Assembly (NCBI GenBank): GCA_963790965.1
Contig: CAWBQO010000003.1
Location: 186,001-250,000 of the forward strand
Source of the DNA: CAWBQO01 sp963790965
GTDB taxonomy: Bacteria; Bacteroidota; Rhodothermia; Rhodothermales; DASSAV01
DNA length: 64,000 bases
Direction: 5' to 3'
Below the pieces are notes generated by a model. That model saw only the letters and a program-made list of their open reading frames with translations, had not been told where the DNA came from and made no database searches. The first letter of the stretch is position 1, and the number at the start of each line of letters is the position of its first letter. Positions 42,362-51,793 of the stretch are shown piece by piece. A program made the position numbers and the translations under genes.

Positions 42362-43603
42362 TCAGGTTAGCACAGGCTCGGTGAAGGGCGCGAGCACTTC
42401 CTCCATCGGCCGAACGTCCTTGCCAAACCATCCGACGATCTTCTGCAGCACCTCGTCGAGGAGGGCGTCGGGGCAGGAGGCACCTGCCGTCAGCACGACT
42501 TCGAGCGGCCGCTTGGGCGGCATCCAGCCGTCCGTTTCCACCATGAGCTTGCGGTGCATATCATAGTGATGGATCAGCGACGGCGAGAGGATGTGCTCGG
42601 CGTCTTCAATAAAATACGTCGGCATCGCGGGTTCGCAAAGCTCGACGAGGTGGCTCGTGTTGGAAGAATTGTAACCGCCAACGATCAGCGCCACGTCGCC
42701 GCCATCCTCGATCAGCGCAACCGTCGCGTTCTGATTTTCATTCGTGGCGTAGCAGAGCGTGTCGCTCGTGTCCGCAAAGTGGTCGAGGAGGGCCTCCTCG
42801 CCATAGCGGTCCGCCATCGCTTGCCGAAGCAGGTCGGCTATGGCCTGGGTCTCCGAAGCGAGCATCGTGGTCTGATTGACAACGCCGATTCGCGCAAGGT
42901 CTCGCTCAGCATGGAATCCGTCGGAGTAACGCTCCGGGAACCGTTCGAAGAACCAATCGGCGGGCTTTTCGCCACGAATGATCTGCGCGAGTTCCTCCGC
43001 TTCTTCAAGATCCCGCACAACCATCACGGGTGCCTCTTCCTTGGCGTGAGAAAAGGTCGCCCGAGTTTCCTCATGAAAGCGTTTGCCGTGGACGATTACG
43101 GTGTACGCCTGCCGCCCTATCTGGCTGCTCTTCTTCCACACCTTCTCCACGAAAGGACAGGTCGTGTTGAACGCCTCCACGTTCACCCCGCGCTCTTTTA
43201 GCAACTCTTGCACCTCGAGCGAAGCGCCGAAAGCGGGGATGAGGACAATGTCGTCCTTGGTCAGCGTCTCAAAAGATATAATCTGCTCGCCGCCGGTCGT
43301 TCTCAGGAAGCGCACGCCTCGGCGGACAAGGTCCTCGTTCACGTGCGGGTTGTGGATCATCTCCGAAAGCAGGAAGATGCGCCGATCCGGGTGCTGTTCG
43401 ATAGCCCGATAAGCGATGTCGATTGCATTTTCGACGCCGTAGCAAAACCCGAAATGCCGCGCGATCTTGAACCGCACGGGACCGAAATCGAGCACGGTCG
43501 GGGAGAGGTCGCGCTTCCGCGGATCCAGTTCGCGCCGCGTGTTCTTGACGCGGGCAATGATCGGGCTTCGATAGAACAGGGGAACGTTGAACGTCCGGGC
43601 CAT
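42362..43603 (-). CDS. ispH: 4-hydroxy-3-methylbut-2-enyl diphosphate reductase
   Basis: Last enzyme of the MEP isoprenoid pathway; a [4Fe-4S] enzyme that makes IPP and DMAPP. 413 residues from ATG 43603, the long form. The three cluster cysteines are in FGFCYGVENAIDIAY, NTTCPFVEKVW and TAGASCPDALL. SEMIHNPHVNEDL, AFGAS, GYNSSNTSHLVELC are also typical. An upstream frame (22 more codons) is unlike the family. Followed by the small lipoprotein gene. Confidence 0.96.
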   Translation of the reverse strand: MARTFNVPLFYRSPIIARVKNTRRELDPRKRDLSPTVLDFGPVRFKIARHFGFCYGVENAIDIAYRAIEQHPDRRIFLLSEMIHNPHVNEDLVRRGVRFLRTTGGEQIISFETLTKDDIVLIPAFGASLEVQELLKERGVNVEAFNTTCPFVEKVWKKSSQIGRQAYTVIVHGKRFHEETRATFSHAKEEAPVMVVRDLEEAEELAQIIRGEKPADWFFERFPERYSDGFHAERDLARIGVVNQTTMLASETQAIADLLRQAMADRYGEEALLDHFADTSDTLCYATNENQNATVALIEDGGDVALIVGGYNSSNTSHLVELCEPAMPTYFIEDAEHILSPSLIHHYDMHRKLMVETDGWMPPKRPLEVVLTAGASCPDALLDEVLQKIVGWFGKDVRPMEEVLAPFTEPVLT

Positions 43604-43675
43604 GGGGCGTGTGCTGCGTGAATCGGGCGGTTTGATCCCGTACAACGTGCTGTAAACGCCGAAGTTCAACGGTGC

Positions 43676-45808
43676 CTACGACGGTACAGCCTCAGTGTAC
43701 GTCAGCGGAAAGGACGTCGAATTCGCTACCGGTCGAGGCAGCAGCACCGTGAACACCGATCCTTGGCCGACCTGGCTCTCTACGTGTATCTGCCCGTTCA
43801 TCCGCGCCACCAGTTCTTGCGAAATAGATAAGCCGAGACCGGTGCCGCGGTGGTTGCGGCCGTAGGACCTGTGATCCTGCTCGAAGCGCTGGAACAGGTG
43901 CGGCAGAAACTCTTCCGAAATGCCCGGACCCGTATCGGCCACGGTAAACGAGAGTGCCGGCAGACCTCCGATCTCTCCGTCCTCGATGCGCACACTGATG
44001 CTTCCCTTTTCGGTAAACTTGATGCTGTTTGAGAGAAGATTCAGCAGGACCTGGCGCAGGCGGGACGGATCGGCGAGCACCTCGACGCTGTCCGTTTCGA
44101 CGCTGGTCCTGAGATCGAGTCCTTTCTGGCGGGCCAGCGGGTACGACTGATTAACCGCGTCCGTCATGGCCGCGCAGGCGTCCGTTGGTTCGAGCCGGAG
44201 GACGAGACGCCCAGCCTCCGCCGAGGCGAGGTCCAGAAGGTCGTTCACGAGCGAGAGCAACCGGGCTGCGCTTTGCCCGATGATGCCAAGGAACTCTCGG
44301 TGTTCCGGTTCCAGCCGGTCCTCTGTTTCATCGGAGAGTATTTCCGTATAGCCTATGATCGAGGAGAGCGGCGTTCGCAGTTCATGGCTCACGGCGGAGA
44401 GAAACTGATCCTTCGCCCCATTAGCTTCATTGGCGGCCGCCACGGCCTTTCGCAATTCGCGCGTCTGCGCCGCAACGTGCGCCGCTAATTCTTCGGCATT
44501 CTGGTGATCGCTGCGGGCCATGAGCGCGTTGCGCCGCGCGACGCCAAACCCGAGCAAATTGATGAACCCGAGGAAAGTGTACGTCAAGATGTACGGGTGC
44601 CCTCTTACAACTCCGGAAGCGAGCAAAATGTCATGCGCTCCGCCGAGAACGACCACCAACATGCCGATTCCCAGTATAGAAGCGAACGATCTGCGCGCTT
44701 GCACTGCCGAGAGCACGACCGTACACGCCGGAACGATCAACGCCAGACTAAACCAACGCGCAACGATGAGCAGGCGGGAGGTGGTTTCGGGCGATGCAAA
44801 CAGCGTGACTATGATCGACACCACGCTCAGCGACACGGCGGCGAGCGCGGAAAGGCTATGGAACTGCTGAAGAAAATGACGGGCACTTCGCGCCGGCCGC
44901 GCGGTGCCGCTCCGCACCGGGGAAGCGAATTCCTGTGGAAAGAACGACCAGAGCACGAACGCGAGCAGCCCGTGAAGCGCCAGATACGTGACTGCTTCGA
45001 GAACGACGCGCACCTCAAAGGGCAGGGCACCGGAAGTGAGCATCTCAAGGACGCCCGCTGTCGTGACGGCGCGAATAGCCATGTCAAAGCTCAGGAGTCC
45101 GATTGAAAGCGCCTTCAAGTCACGCCGCTCCAGCGTCCACTGAAGGATGAAGAACCCGGCCAGGAGCACATAAACGCCGAAGCAGATGAACACGAGTCCG
45201 ATCCGCCCGACCATCAATGCGTCCATAGTGGAGGCCGGGCCGAGTTGAACCGTATAGAACGGGCCGCCGCCGGCGTACCGATGGTTCGAAACGGCCCACG
45301 TAAAGACGACCGACGTGTCTGCGGGAATGGAAAACAGAACCGGGCCACGGCTATGTACGGCAGACTCGGCGGTGGCGGCGGGACGGCCGCTCTGCGCGAT
45401 CAAGGTGCCGGGTTCTCCCGGGCGGGCCGCATAGAGCGCGTGCGCGTTATCAACATGCTGGATATAGCCTTTTAGCGGAGGACCGCTCCGCGGGAGGCGA
45501 ACGAGAAGCCGGTAGACGACCAGGCCGTCGTTGGGGAATCCTTGTTCGGCAAAACTCGCCGGAACGGGCACGTTTTGCCAAGCGCTGTCGTCGTAATCGA
45601 AGGCGGAAACTGCCTGCGGATCTACACCTGCGGCAGCTTTCCAGTGCCCGCTCATGACCACGGTCCCGCTCATCGGAACGCCTTCCAGGTTCAGAATGCC
45701 GTCGCGCGCGTCGACCGCGGTCGACTGGAAAGCACAACCGCCGGCGAGTGTGGCGGCAAGGAGCAGCGCCAGAAGGGGCAATTTCGCAGATTTCAGCGAA
45801 GGTCTCAA
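43676..45808 (-). CDS. 7TM sensor histidine kinase with lipoprotein-type N-terminus
   Basis: Sensor kinase. Taking TTG 45808 as start gives MRPSLKSAKLPLLALLLAAT followed by LAGGC, a clean lipoprotein signal; other starts (ATG 45922, 45961) add a long unlikely leader. A jelly-roll-like extracytoplasmic domain about 30-185 (DYDDSAWQNVPVPASF) is followed by about seven TMs (190-420), as in 7TMR-DISM proteins. Then come HisKA (FLSAVSHELRTPLSSIIGYTEIL) and HATPase (NLLSNSIKF, DTGPGISEEF, GTGLGLSIS). No response regulator nearby. It ends 72 bp upstream of ispH. Confidence 0.88.
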   Translation of the reverse strand: MRPSLKSAKLPLLALLLAATLAGGCAFQSTAVDARDGILNLEGVPMSGTVVMSGHWKAAAGVDPQAVSAFDYDDSAWQNVPVPASFAEQGFPNDGLVVYRLLVRLPRSGPPLKGYIQHVDNAHALYAARPGEPGTLIAQSGRPAATAESAVHSRGPVLFSIPADTSVVFTWAVSNHRYAGGGPFYTVQLGPASTMDALMVGRIGLVFICFGVYVLLAGFFILQWTLERRDLKALSIGLLSFDMAIRAVTTAGVLEMLTSGALPFEVRVVLEAVTYLALHGLLAFVLWSFFPQEFASPVRSGTARPARSARHFLQQFHSLSALAAVSLSVVSIIVTLFASPETTSRLLIVARWFSLALIVPACTVVLSAVQARRSFASILGIGMLVVVLGGAHDILLASGVVRGHPYILTYTFLGFINLLGFGVARRNALMARSDHQNAEELAAHVAAQTRELRKAVAAANEANGAKDQFLSAVSHELRTPLSSIIGYTEILSDETEDRLEPEHREFLGIIGQSAARLLSLVNDLLDLASAEAGRLVLRLEPTDACAAMTDAVNQSYPLARQKGLDLRTSVETDSVEVLADPSRLRQVLLNLLSNSIKFTEKGSISVRIEDGEIGGLPALSFTVADTGPGISEEFLPHLFQRFEQDHRSYGRNHRGTGLGLSISQELVARMNGQIHVESQVGQGSVFTVLLPRPVANSTSFPLTYTEAVPS

Positions 45809-46104
45809 GGGAGGCAGCGAGAGAGGCGGGAGTCCGTAAGAAGGCAAACCTGACAGTTCATGCGGCACGGACAGTTTCTCTCCGCCCGCATGGAAATGCC
45901 GGAAGCACCGGGAGGCTTGCATGAATTCGGCACATCCGTGCGCCGCTCTCACGTTCTGCACCCCGCCCCTGCCTTTGCAATAAAAGTGCCTGTTCGCCGT
46001 CTTGCACGCCTCTGCATGTTACAATGGCCGGCTACTGACTGCATCCCCGCTCCGGAGGCGAGGGCGGTGCCGGTTTGATCTCCCACACGCCCCGAGCGAC
46101 AGAC

Positions 46105-47118
46105 CTAAAGATGCACGCGGAGGGTTATGAAGTGCATCGGCATGGTGCCGTAGGGTTCCAGCATTACGGCGTACTCGCCGCTGACGAGCAGATTGCCGAC
46201 CTCCTGCCTGATCATGAAGCCCGCGCTCGGCTTTGCCTGTCCGTCGCCCAGCCCGTCGATGCCGGCGCGGAGGGCAAGCGCCTGTATGGGGAAGAACTCC
46301 GCTCCGAGGCGGATGCGGTTTTCCTGGATCGTGAGCTTATCGTCGGTGCGGCTTTGAAAGGGCATTCCGCTGATGATCTCCGTCGTGCTCGTGCGCGCCT
46401 GGAGTGTTGAAGCGCGCGATTCATACTCCGCGAGCAGGAGTCCGCGACCGTCGAGCAGAGTGTACGAGGCGCCGAGCCTAACGCGGACGGGGAACTGGTC
46501 GGATGTGGTCTTGCCGTTGCTGCCGTAGAGAGAAGAGGTGTCCCACGAATAGCGGGCAAGCAGATCCTCGACCGTCACGCCGAGGCGCAGCGCGTCCGTG
46601 ACGCGGGCGGTCAAGCCCAGGTCAACGCCGATGCTGTTGACCGGGCTGAGATCGTCAATGAGGTCGCTTCTAAAGACCTGCAGGCCGAACCCTCCGGTGA
46701 GGCGACTGCCGAGCTTCAGTCCGAAAGCGAGGAAGAAGGCAAACTCATCCGTGGAATACGTCTGCGTGTGGTTCTGGCTCAATCCGCGCCCGTCAATGTT
46801 GCCGACGCCGGCGTGGATGAGACCGGCGGCGATGCCGGCGCGCGGCTTGAGCGGTGCTACGATCTGCAAAAACTGCAACTCGCGATCCAGCGTCAGGAAC
46901 GCCGACGTGGCCTCCAGATACTGCCGCCCCGCGAAGGGGGCGAGCGAGGGGTTGTAAAAGGGCGCGGCATCTCCGGATCCATCGGCGACGAGCGCGTTGC
47001 CGAGCGCAATCCCACGCGCGCCGAAGCCCATGCGCGTGAACGCGGCCGTTTGCGCCTGCGCCTCTGATGCTCCTATGCAGAGCATGATCAAGACGGTAAT
47101 TAGGAGCGTTCTATTCAT
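46105..47118 (-). CDS. PorV/PorQ-like outer-membrane barrel protein
   Basis: 337 residues: signal peptide MNRTLLITVLIMLCIGASEAQAQ and then the PorV-type opening TRMGFGARGIALGNALVADGSGDAAPFYNPSLAPF. Regular barrel strands follow to the end LRVHL. PorV and PorQ act in type IX secretion as shuttle or surface-assembly barrels. It is the third gene of a set whose second gene is a likely type IX cargo (41 bp gap). This may be a dedicated paralogue rather than the main PorV. Confidence 0.8.
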   Translation of the reverse strand: MNRTLLITVLIMLCIGASEAQAQTAAFTRMGFGARGIALGNALVADGSGDAAPFYNPSLAPFAGRQYLEATSAFLTLDRELQFLQIVAPLKPRAGIAAGLIHAGVGNIDGRGLSQNHTQTYSTDEFAFFLAFGLKLGSRLTGGFGLQVFRSDLIDDLSPVNSIGVDLGLTARVTDALRLGVTVEDLLARYSWDTSSLYGSNGKTTSDQFPVRVRLGASYTLLDGRGLLLAEYESRASTLQARTSTTEIISGMPFQSRTDDKLTIQENRIRLGAEFFPIQALALRAGIDGLGDGQAKPSAGFMIRQEVGNLLVSGEYAVMLEPYGTMPMHFITLRVHL

Positions 47119-47159
47119 AAACCAGGTCCTTTGCAGCTTTCCGTTCGGCAGCGGCCGAG

Positions 47160-48755
47160 CTACTCGATGACGAGAATCTTACCCCACGCGGTGCGGCTTC
47201 CTTCTCGAACGGCAAAGAAATACACGCCGTTGGCGACGCGCAGCCCATTGTCGTCGGTGCCGTCCCAGAGGACGTCGAGCGGTCCGGCGGAGCGTTCTTC
47301 ATTGAGCAGGTTGCGAACGGGTGTCATCGCAAAATCAAAGATGCGGATCTCGACAGATGCTGCCTGATCGAGGTCATACCGAATGCCGACCACCCGGTCC
47401 GCTGCCGGGGAGAAGGGATTGGGATAGGCAAATGTCTCTACGTCCGGAGCGTCGAAGGTAGGCTCCTCGGGGTGCGTCGGGACGAGCGCTCGGAACACCT
47501 GCCAGCTTTGGCCTTCGTCCGTGCTCTTATACAATCCGCCGGAGGTGCCGACCCAAAGGACATCCGGCGCGTCAGGCCGTGCTACGGTGGCGACGGCCGT
47601 CACGTCGAGCCGGTCGCCGCCGGGAACCCCCGTAATGCCGAAGTCGACTACCGTTCGCCAGGAAGCGCCCGCATCGTCGGAGATGAAAAGCCCCGCTTCG
47701 CGCCCCGCAGCGTAGACGATGCCGTCGTCCGAGAAAGCGAAGTCGATGACGGTCTCGCCGGTGAGCACTTGTTGAAACGTCTCCCCGCCGTCGCGGGTAA
47801 CGGTGATGCCGTTGTAGGTATTGCCCCCGTCGCCCGAGTTCCAGGTCGCCATCCATACCGGATTACGCCCCGGCATAGGCTGTTCTTCAATGGCGGTGAC
47901 CCAGTTGCCGACGAGGCCCTGGTTGGTGCCGTCGGCTTCAAACCGGGTCCAACTGCGTCCTCCGTCCGTCGAGCGGTTGACGCCCACCGGCGTGCCCGCC
48001 CAGACGGTACCTTCTTCGTCGATCAGGACGCTGAAGGCCGTGTGGTTGTAGTTGCCGAGTTCGCCGCGACGGGGTGCGTAGTAGAAGAGGTTCAGCGAGT
48101 CGGGAGAAATGCTCGTGCGGTCGTCCGGCGGGAGCACGACGCGCTGCCAGGTTCGGCCGTCGTTTGTCGACTTCCTCAGCCCACTCGCCCAGCCGGCCAC
48201 CCAGACGGTCCCGGTCCTCGGGTCGTAGTCGATGTCATACGGCGGACTTTGTTCGGGCACGGTTACGGGAAGCGCCGGCAGCACGGAGACGCCGTAGCTG
48301 ATGAGCGAGTCGTTGGAAACGTCCAGCTGCGGAAACCGGTAGGTAAACGTCTCTCCACCGTCGTGCGATACGAGAAAACCTCCGGCGGACGGGAAGTCGC
48401 CGTCGAGGGTCTGACTGGTATAGCCAAGGCCCGCCCATACCACCGGTCCTTCAACGTCAATCGAAAAGACGCGGTTGCGACCGTTCAGGAGCGAATCCGC
48501 ATCCGCAATGAGCCACGTCGCGCCGCCGTCCGTCGTGACGTTTAGAAGCGGCCCCACCCAGAGCGTGTCGCCTTCGGCGTGAAGGTTGGAGATACTGTTG
48601 CGAAGAATCGTGCCGCCGGGACTCGGTATCAACTCGGCCATCTCGGCAGCGCTGAGGTTCACGCGCTGCGCCGCGGCCACGGACACGCCCGAACAAATCA
48701 AAAGCGCGAAAAGGGCAACCCGCCTGAAGAACGAAAGAGAAAGGTTACTACTCAA
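47160..48755 (-). CDS. Secreted beta-propeller protein with type IX-like sorting domain
   Basis: 531 residues. Signal peptide MSSNLSLSFFRRVALFALLI to VAAAQ, then BNR/VPS10-like propeller repeats with Asp-box patterns (TTDGGATWLIAD, SHDGGETFTYRF, STNDGRTWQRVV, STDGGRSWTRFE, SDDAGASWRTVV, STDEGQSWQVF). The C-terminal module about 445-531 reads AYPNPFSPAADR...VEIRIFDFAMTPVR...WDGTDDNGLRVANGVYFFAVR, the FlgD-like/type IX sorting pattern. The start is TTG, overlapping the preceding lipoprotein's last codons by 8 bp. Probably exported to the surface. Confidence 0.88.
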   Translation of the reverse strand: MSSNLSLSFFRRVALFALLICSGVSVAAAQRVNLSAAEMAELIPSPGGTILRNSISNLHAEGDTLWVGPLLNVTTDGGATWLIADADSLLNGRNRVFSIDVEGPVVWAGLGYTSQTLDGDFPSAGGFLVSHDGGETFTYRFPQLDVSNDSLISYGVSVLPALPVTVPEQSPPYDIDYDPRTGTVWVAGWASGLRKSTNDGRTWQRVVLPPDDRTSISPDSLNLFYYAPRRGELGNYNHTAFSVLIDEEGTVWAGTPVGVNRSTDGGRSWTRFEADGTNQGLVGNWVTAIEEQPMPGRNPVWMATWNSGDGGNTYNGITVTRDGGETFQQVLTGETVIDFAFSDDGIVYAAGREAGLFISDDAGASWRTVVDFGITGVPGGDRLDVTAVATVARPDAPDVLWVGTSGGLYKSTDEGQSWQVFRALVPTHPEEPTFDAPDVETFAYPNPFSPAADRVVGIRYDLDQAASVEIRIFDFAMTPVRNLLNEERSAGPLDVLWDGTDDNGLRVANGVYFFAVREGSRTAWGKILVIE

Positions 48756-49533
48756 CGGTCACCTCTTTTACAACGACTGAACTGGCGAGGCCGGAACGGT
48801 CGAACGCTTGCACTTCGAAACGCTGCACGCCTGGTGCCGCCTCCGGCACATCAAACGAAGCCGTGAACAGCCCGTCGTCCGCCTTCGCGTCTCCGCGCGT
48901 TCCGTTATCGACCAGCAAGAAGACGCCGCCGCTCGGGGTAGTCACCACGACGCGCGCGATGTTGGCGAGGCCGTCCGGGTCGCTTACCTGTGCCGTAAGG
49001 ACGAAGGTAATCGGGAAAGGCGGCTTTATCGGGTCCGGGCTGGCTGTAACGGATTCGACGACCGGCGGGCTGCCGGTGTTCGTAAGCAGGATCGATCCGC
49101 GCACCTGGTTGCCGAGCCGCCCTTCGTCATCGATTGCGTAGACATAGAGGGTGTAAGCGCCCGTGCGACCCGCGTCGAGCATAAGCGTCTCAGAGAGGGC
49201 GAACCGGTCTCCCTCGCGCCTTTCGAGAGATCCTTCGGCAATGTACGGTGCCGGAGCGCCCGGTGCCTGGAGCGCGAAGCGCACGTCGGCAACCGCGCCG
49301 TCGGGGTCCGTTGCCTGAACGGAAAGGGCGAGCGGTACGCTGACGCGGTTGGATGCGTCCGTGGCGGGCGCACCGGGGTCATCGAGGTTCACGCCGTCTG
49401 GAGAGAAGACCAGGTCGCGCACGAGTGGCGGCCGGTTGTCGATGCGGGCAGGCCCGGGCGCAGAATCGCAGCCCCACCAGGCGATCGCTGCCGCAGAGAG
49501 GATCGCTGCGACGATAAGTGTCTGAAGACGCAT
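48748..49533 (-). CDS. Lipoprotein with Ig/cadherin-like domains
   Basis: 261 residues. Signal MRLQTLIVAAILSAAAIAWWGC with lipobox WWGC. Two beta-sandwich stretches contain ATDPDGAVADVRFAL and AQVSDPDGLANIARVVV, Ca-binding cadherin-like patterns, and the segment DAKADDGLFTASFDVPEA is typical of this type of repeat. First gene of a three-gene set, with its stop overlapping the start of the propeller gene. Possibly a surface anchor for it; no direct evidence. Confidence 0.75.
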   Translation of the reverse strand: MRLQTLIVAAILSAAAIAWWGCDSAPGPARIDNRPPLVRDLVFSPDGVNLDDPGAPATDASNRVSVPLALSVQATDPDGAVADVRFALQAPGAPAPYIAEGSLERREGDRFALSETLMLDAGRTGAYTLYVYAIDDEGRLGNQVRGSILLTNTGSPPVVESVTASPDPIKPPFPITFVLTAQVSDPDGLANIARVVVTTPSGGVFLLVDNGTRGDAKADDGLFTASFDVPEAAPGVQRFEVQAFDRSGLASSVVVKEVTVE

Positions 49534-49792
49534 GGAACAGTCGGTTCACGAAGGACAAGGCAGAAGAACCAGGCCCTTCCTGAGGAGGCGGCCGGGTCCG
49601 TCGTCAACAACGGTAGCAAATCGCGTCATTCTTTGGCGGCTGATGAGAGGCAGCGAGCACGTAAGGTAAGCCGGGATGCCGCCCCGCGCAAGGGTATAAG
49701 CGCGTGCGCCTTGCGCGTATTTGCCGAAGGTGAACCAAGAGCCGGCCGGCCGGGTTCATGCCCTACGCTGCTGCCAACTTCACTTTCGGCCC

Positions 49793-50443
49793 ATGACCAT
49801 ACAGTCCTTCACGTTTAATCCCTTTCAGACGAACCTGTACGTCTGCCACCAGGACGGCGAAGCCGTGCTGATCGACCCGAGCAGCCAGTCGCAGGAGGAA
49901 CGGGACTCGGTGCTGCGCTATATCGATGAGAATGGCCTCACGGTGCGGCACCTACTCCTCACGCACGCCCATCTGGATCACATCTACGATTGCAAGTGCT
50001 ACGCGGAGCACTTTGGCCTGGCCTGGCGCATGCACCCCTCCGACGTGCCGCTCTACCGCGCCGCGCAGGAGCAGGCCCAGATGTTCGGCAGTGAGATCGA
50101 CGACGTGCCGCCGCCCGGTGCCCTGCTGCGCGAGCAGGACGTGGTGGAAGTGGGTGGTTCATCCTGGGAGGTGCGGCACGTACCCGGCCACTCGCCCGGG
50201 TCGATCCTTTTCTATGACGCCGCCGGCCTTTTCGTCATCTCGGGCGACGTGCTCTTTAAGGGTTCCATCGGGCGGACCGACCTCTTCATGGGGTCCATGC
50301 CGACGCTTGCGGAATCAATAGAGACGAAGCTGATGACCCTGTATGACCGGGTGAAGGTTTATCCCGGACACGGGCCGGAAACCACGATCGGGTACGAGCG
50401 AAGCACGAATCCCTTTCTGACGCACGGCTTTTCTTCGCTTTAA
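49793..50443 (+). CDS. Glyoxalase II-like metallo-beta-lactamase-fold hydrolase
   Basis: Cytoplasmic metallohydrolase, 216 residues from ATG 49793 (MTIQSFTFNPFQTNLYVCHQ). Metal ligands: THAHLDHIYD, the His of VPGHSPGSI, Asp in SGDVLF and the final His in YPGHGPETT. The size and GRTDLF fit the YcbL/short glyoxalase-II group. Ends 12 bp before rfbD. The natural thioester is unknown; bacillithiol rather than glutathione is possible given bshA in this genome. Confidence 0.88.
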   Translation: MTIQSFTFNPFQTNLYVCHQDGEAVLIDPSSQSQEERDSVLRYIDENGLTVRHLLLTHAHLDHIYDCKCYAEHFGLAWRMHPSDVPLYRAAQEQAQMFGSEIDDVPPPGALLREQDVVEVGGSSWEVRHVPGHSPGSILFYDAAGLFVISGDVLFKGSIGRTDLFMGSMPTLAESIETKLMTLYDRVKVYPGHGPETTIGYERSTNPFLTHGFSSL

Positions 50444-50455
50444 CGGCCTCTCTCC

Positions 50456-51343
50456 ATGACCATTCTCCTTACGGGTGCCCGCGGGCAGCTCGGTTTCGAA
50501 CTGCGTCGCAGCCTGCTTCCGCTTGGCACCGTCCATGCGCTGGATAGAAGCCAGGGTGACTTGAGCAATCTCGACTGGCTTCGCGGCGTGGTCAGACGCA
50601 TCCGGCCGGACGTCATCGTTAATGCCGCGGCGTACACCGCTGTGGATCGCGCCGAGTCGGAAGAGGAACTTGCGTTCGGGATCAACGGCCAGGTGCCGGC
50701 GGTGCTCGCTGAAGAGGCTGCGCGCCTCGGGGCGCTCCTGGTTCACTATTCCACCGACTACGTCTATGACGGTGCGGCGTCGTCGCCCTACAGAGAGGAT
50801 GCCGCTGCGAACCCGAAGAGCGCCTACGGACGATCGAAGCTCGCCGGTGACGAGGCGATTCTCAAGTCCGGTTGCAGAGGTATCATTCTGCGAACGAGCT
50901 GGGTCTACGGCACGCGCGGCAGCAATTTCTTGCGCACGATGCTGCGTCTTGCCGCCGAACGGCATGAGCTGCGCGTGGTCGCTGATCAACACGGCAGCCC
51001 GACCTGGTCGCGCTGGCTTGCGGAGGCTACGGCCGCCATCCTCTGCCGACTGGAGAACCGGCGGGACGCGGAGACCGGGGGCGTCTATCATCTGAGCGCA
51101 TCCGGAGAGACCACATGGCACGGCTTTGCGGAGGCCATCCTCGAGGAGGCTGAATGCATTCCGAACCTGCACCTACAAGCCCGCACGGTGGTGCCGATCC
51201 GAACGGAAGATTATCCCACCCCGGCCGCGCGGCCCCGGTACTCGGTGCTCTCCCAGGCGCGTGTCGAGAGGGAGTTCGCGATCGCCGTCCCAAACTGGCG
51301 CGAGCAGCTCCGCCTATGTATGGAAGAGTTGCTCGTTCAATGA
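50456..51343 (+). CDS. rfbD: dTDP-4-dehydrorhamnose reductase
   Basis: Last step of dTDP-L-rhamnose synthesis. 295 residues with the NAD-binding GARGQLGFELRR, INAAAYTAVDRAE, the SDR Tyr/Lys pair in STDYVYDG and SAYGRSKLAGDEA, and LRTSWVYGTRGSNFLRTM with the family's QHGSPTW. rfbA, B and C are not adjacent. The length and motifs are standard. Confidence 0.95.
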   Translation: MTILLTGARGQLGFELRRSLLPLGTVHALDRSQGDLSNLDWLRGVVRRIRPDVIVNAAAYTAVDRAESEEELAFGINGQVPAVLAEEAARLGALLVHYSTDYVYDGAASSPYREDAAANPKSAYGRSKLAGDEAILKSGCRGIILRTSWVYGTRGSNFLRTMLRLAAERHELRVVADQHGSPTWSRWLAEATAAILCRLENRRDAETGGVYHLSASGETTWHGFAEAILEEAECIPNLHLQARTVVPIRTEDYPTPAARPRYSVLSQARVEREFAIAVPNWREQLRLCMEELLVQ

Positions 51344-51430
51344 GGCTTACGTTACAAATCAGTTGCGTATCTTGGGGTGCAGCCGGTTAGTCGAGTGCGG
51401 CCGCCACTTTCCCCCATATGCCTCATTCTT

Positions 51431-51793
51431 ATGAGCTTCATCACAGAATTTCGCGAGTTTGCCATCAAGGGCAACGTGCTCGACATGGCCGTCGGAATCA
51501 TCCTCGGCGTAGCGTTTAATGGCGTCGTGAACTCCCTCGTGAACGACATTATCATGCCTCCCATCGGCATGATCATAGGCGGGGTCGAGTTCAAGGATCT
51601 CATGATCGTTCTCCGAGACGCGATGATTGGCGCGGACGGCGTTGAGATCGCGGTCGTCGCGATTCGTTATGGAATGTTCATCAACGCGGTCATCGAATTC
51701 GTGCTGATCGCGTTTTCCGCCTTTGTGGTGGTAAAGGCGATGAACCGCGTCATTCGCAAGCGAGAAGTAGGCGTTCCGGTTCAGGCCGCATAA
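51431..51793 (+). CDS. mscL: Large-conductance mechanosensitive channel
   Basis: Emergency osmotic release channel of the inner membrane. 120 residues from ATG 51431: MSFITEFREFAIKGNVLDMA, then the pore helix GIILGVAFNGVVNSLVNDIIMPPIG, a short periplasmic loop, TM2 (FINAVIEFVLIAFSAFVVVKAMNR) and a short basic tail. Slightly shorter than E. coli MscL (136). TATCTTGG at 51368-51375 may be part of its promoter. It overlaps the convergent topoisomerase by 13 bp. Confidence 0.96.
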   Translation: MSFITEFREFAIKGNVLDMAVGIILGVAFNGVVNSLVNDIIMPPIGMIIGGVEFKDLMIVLRDAMIGADGVEIAVVAIRYGMFINAVIEFVLIAFSAFVVVKAMNRVIRKREVGVPVQAA

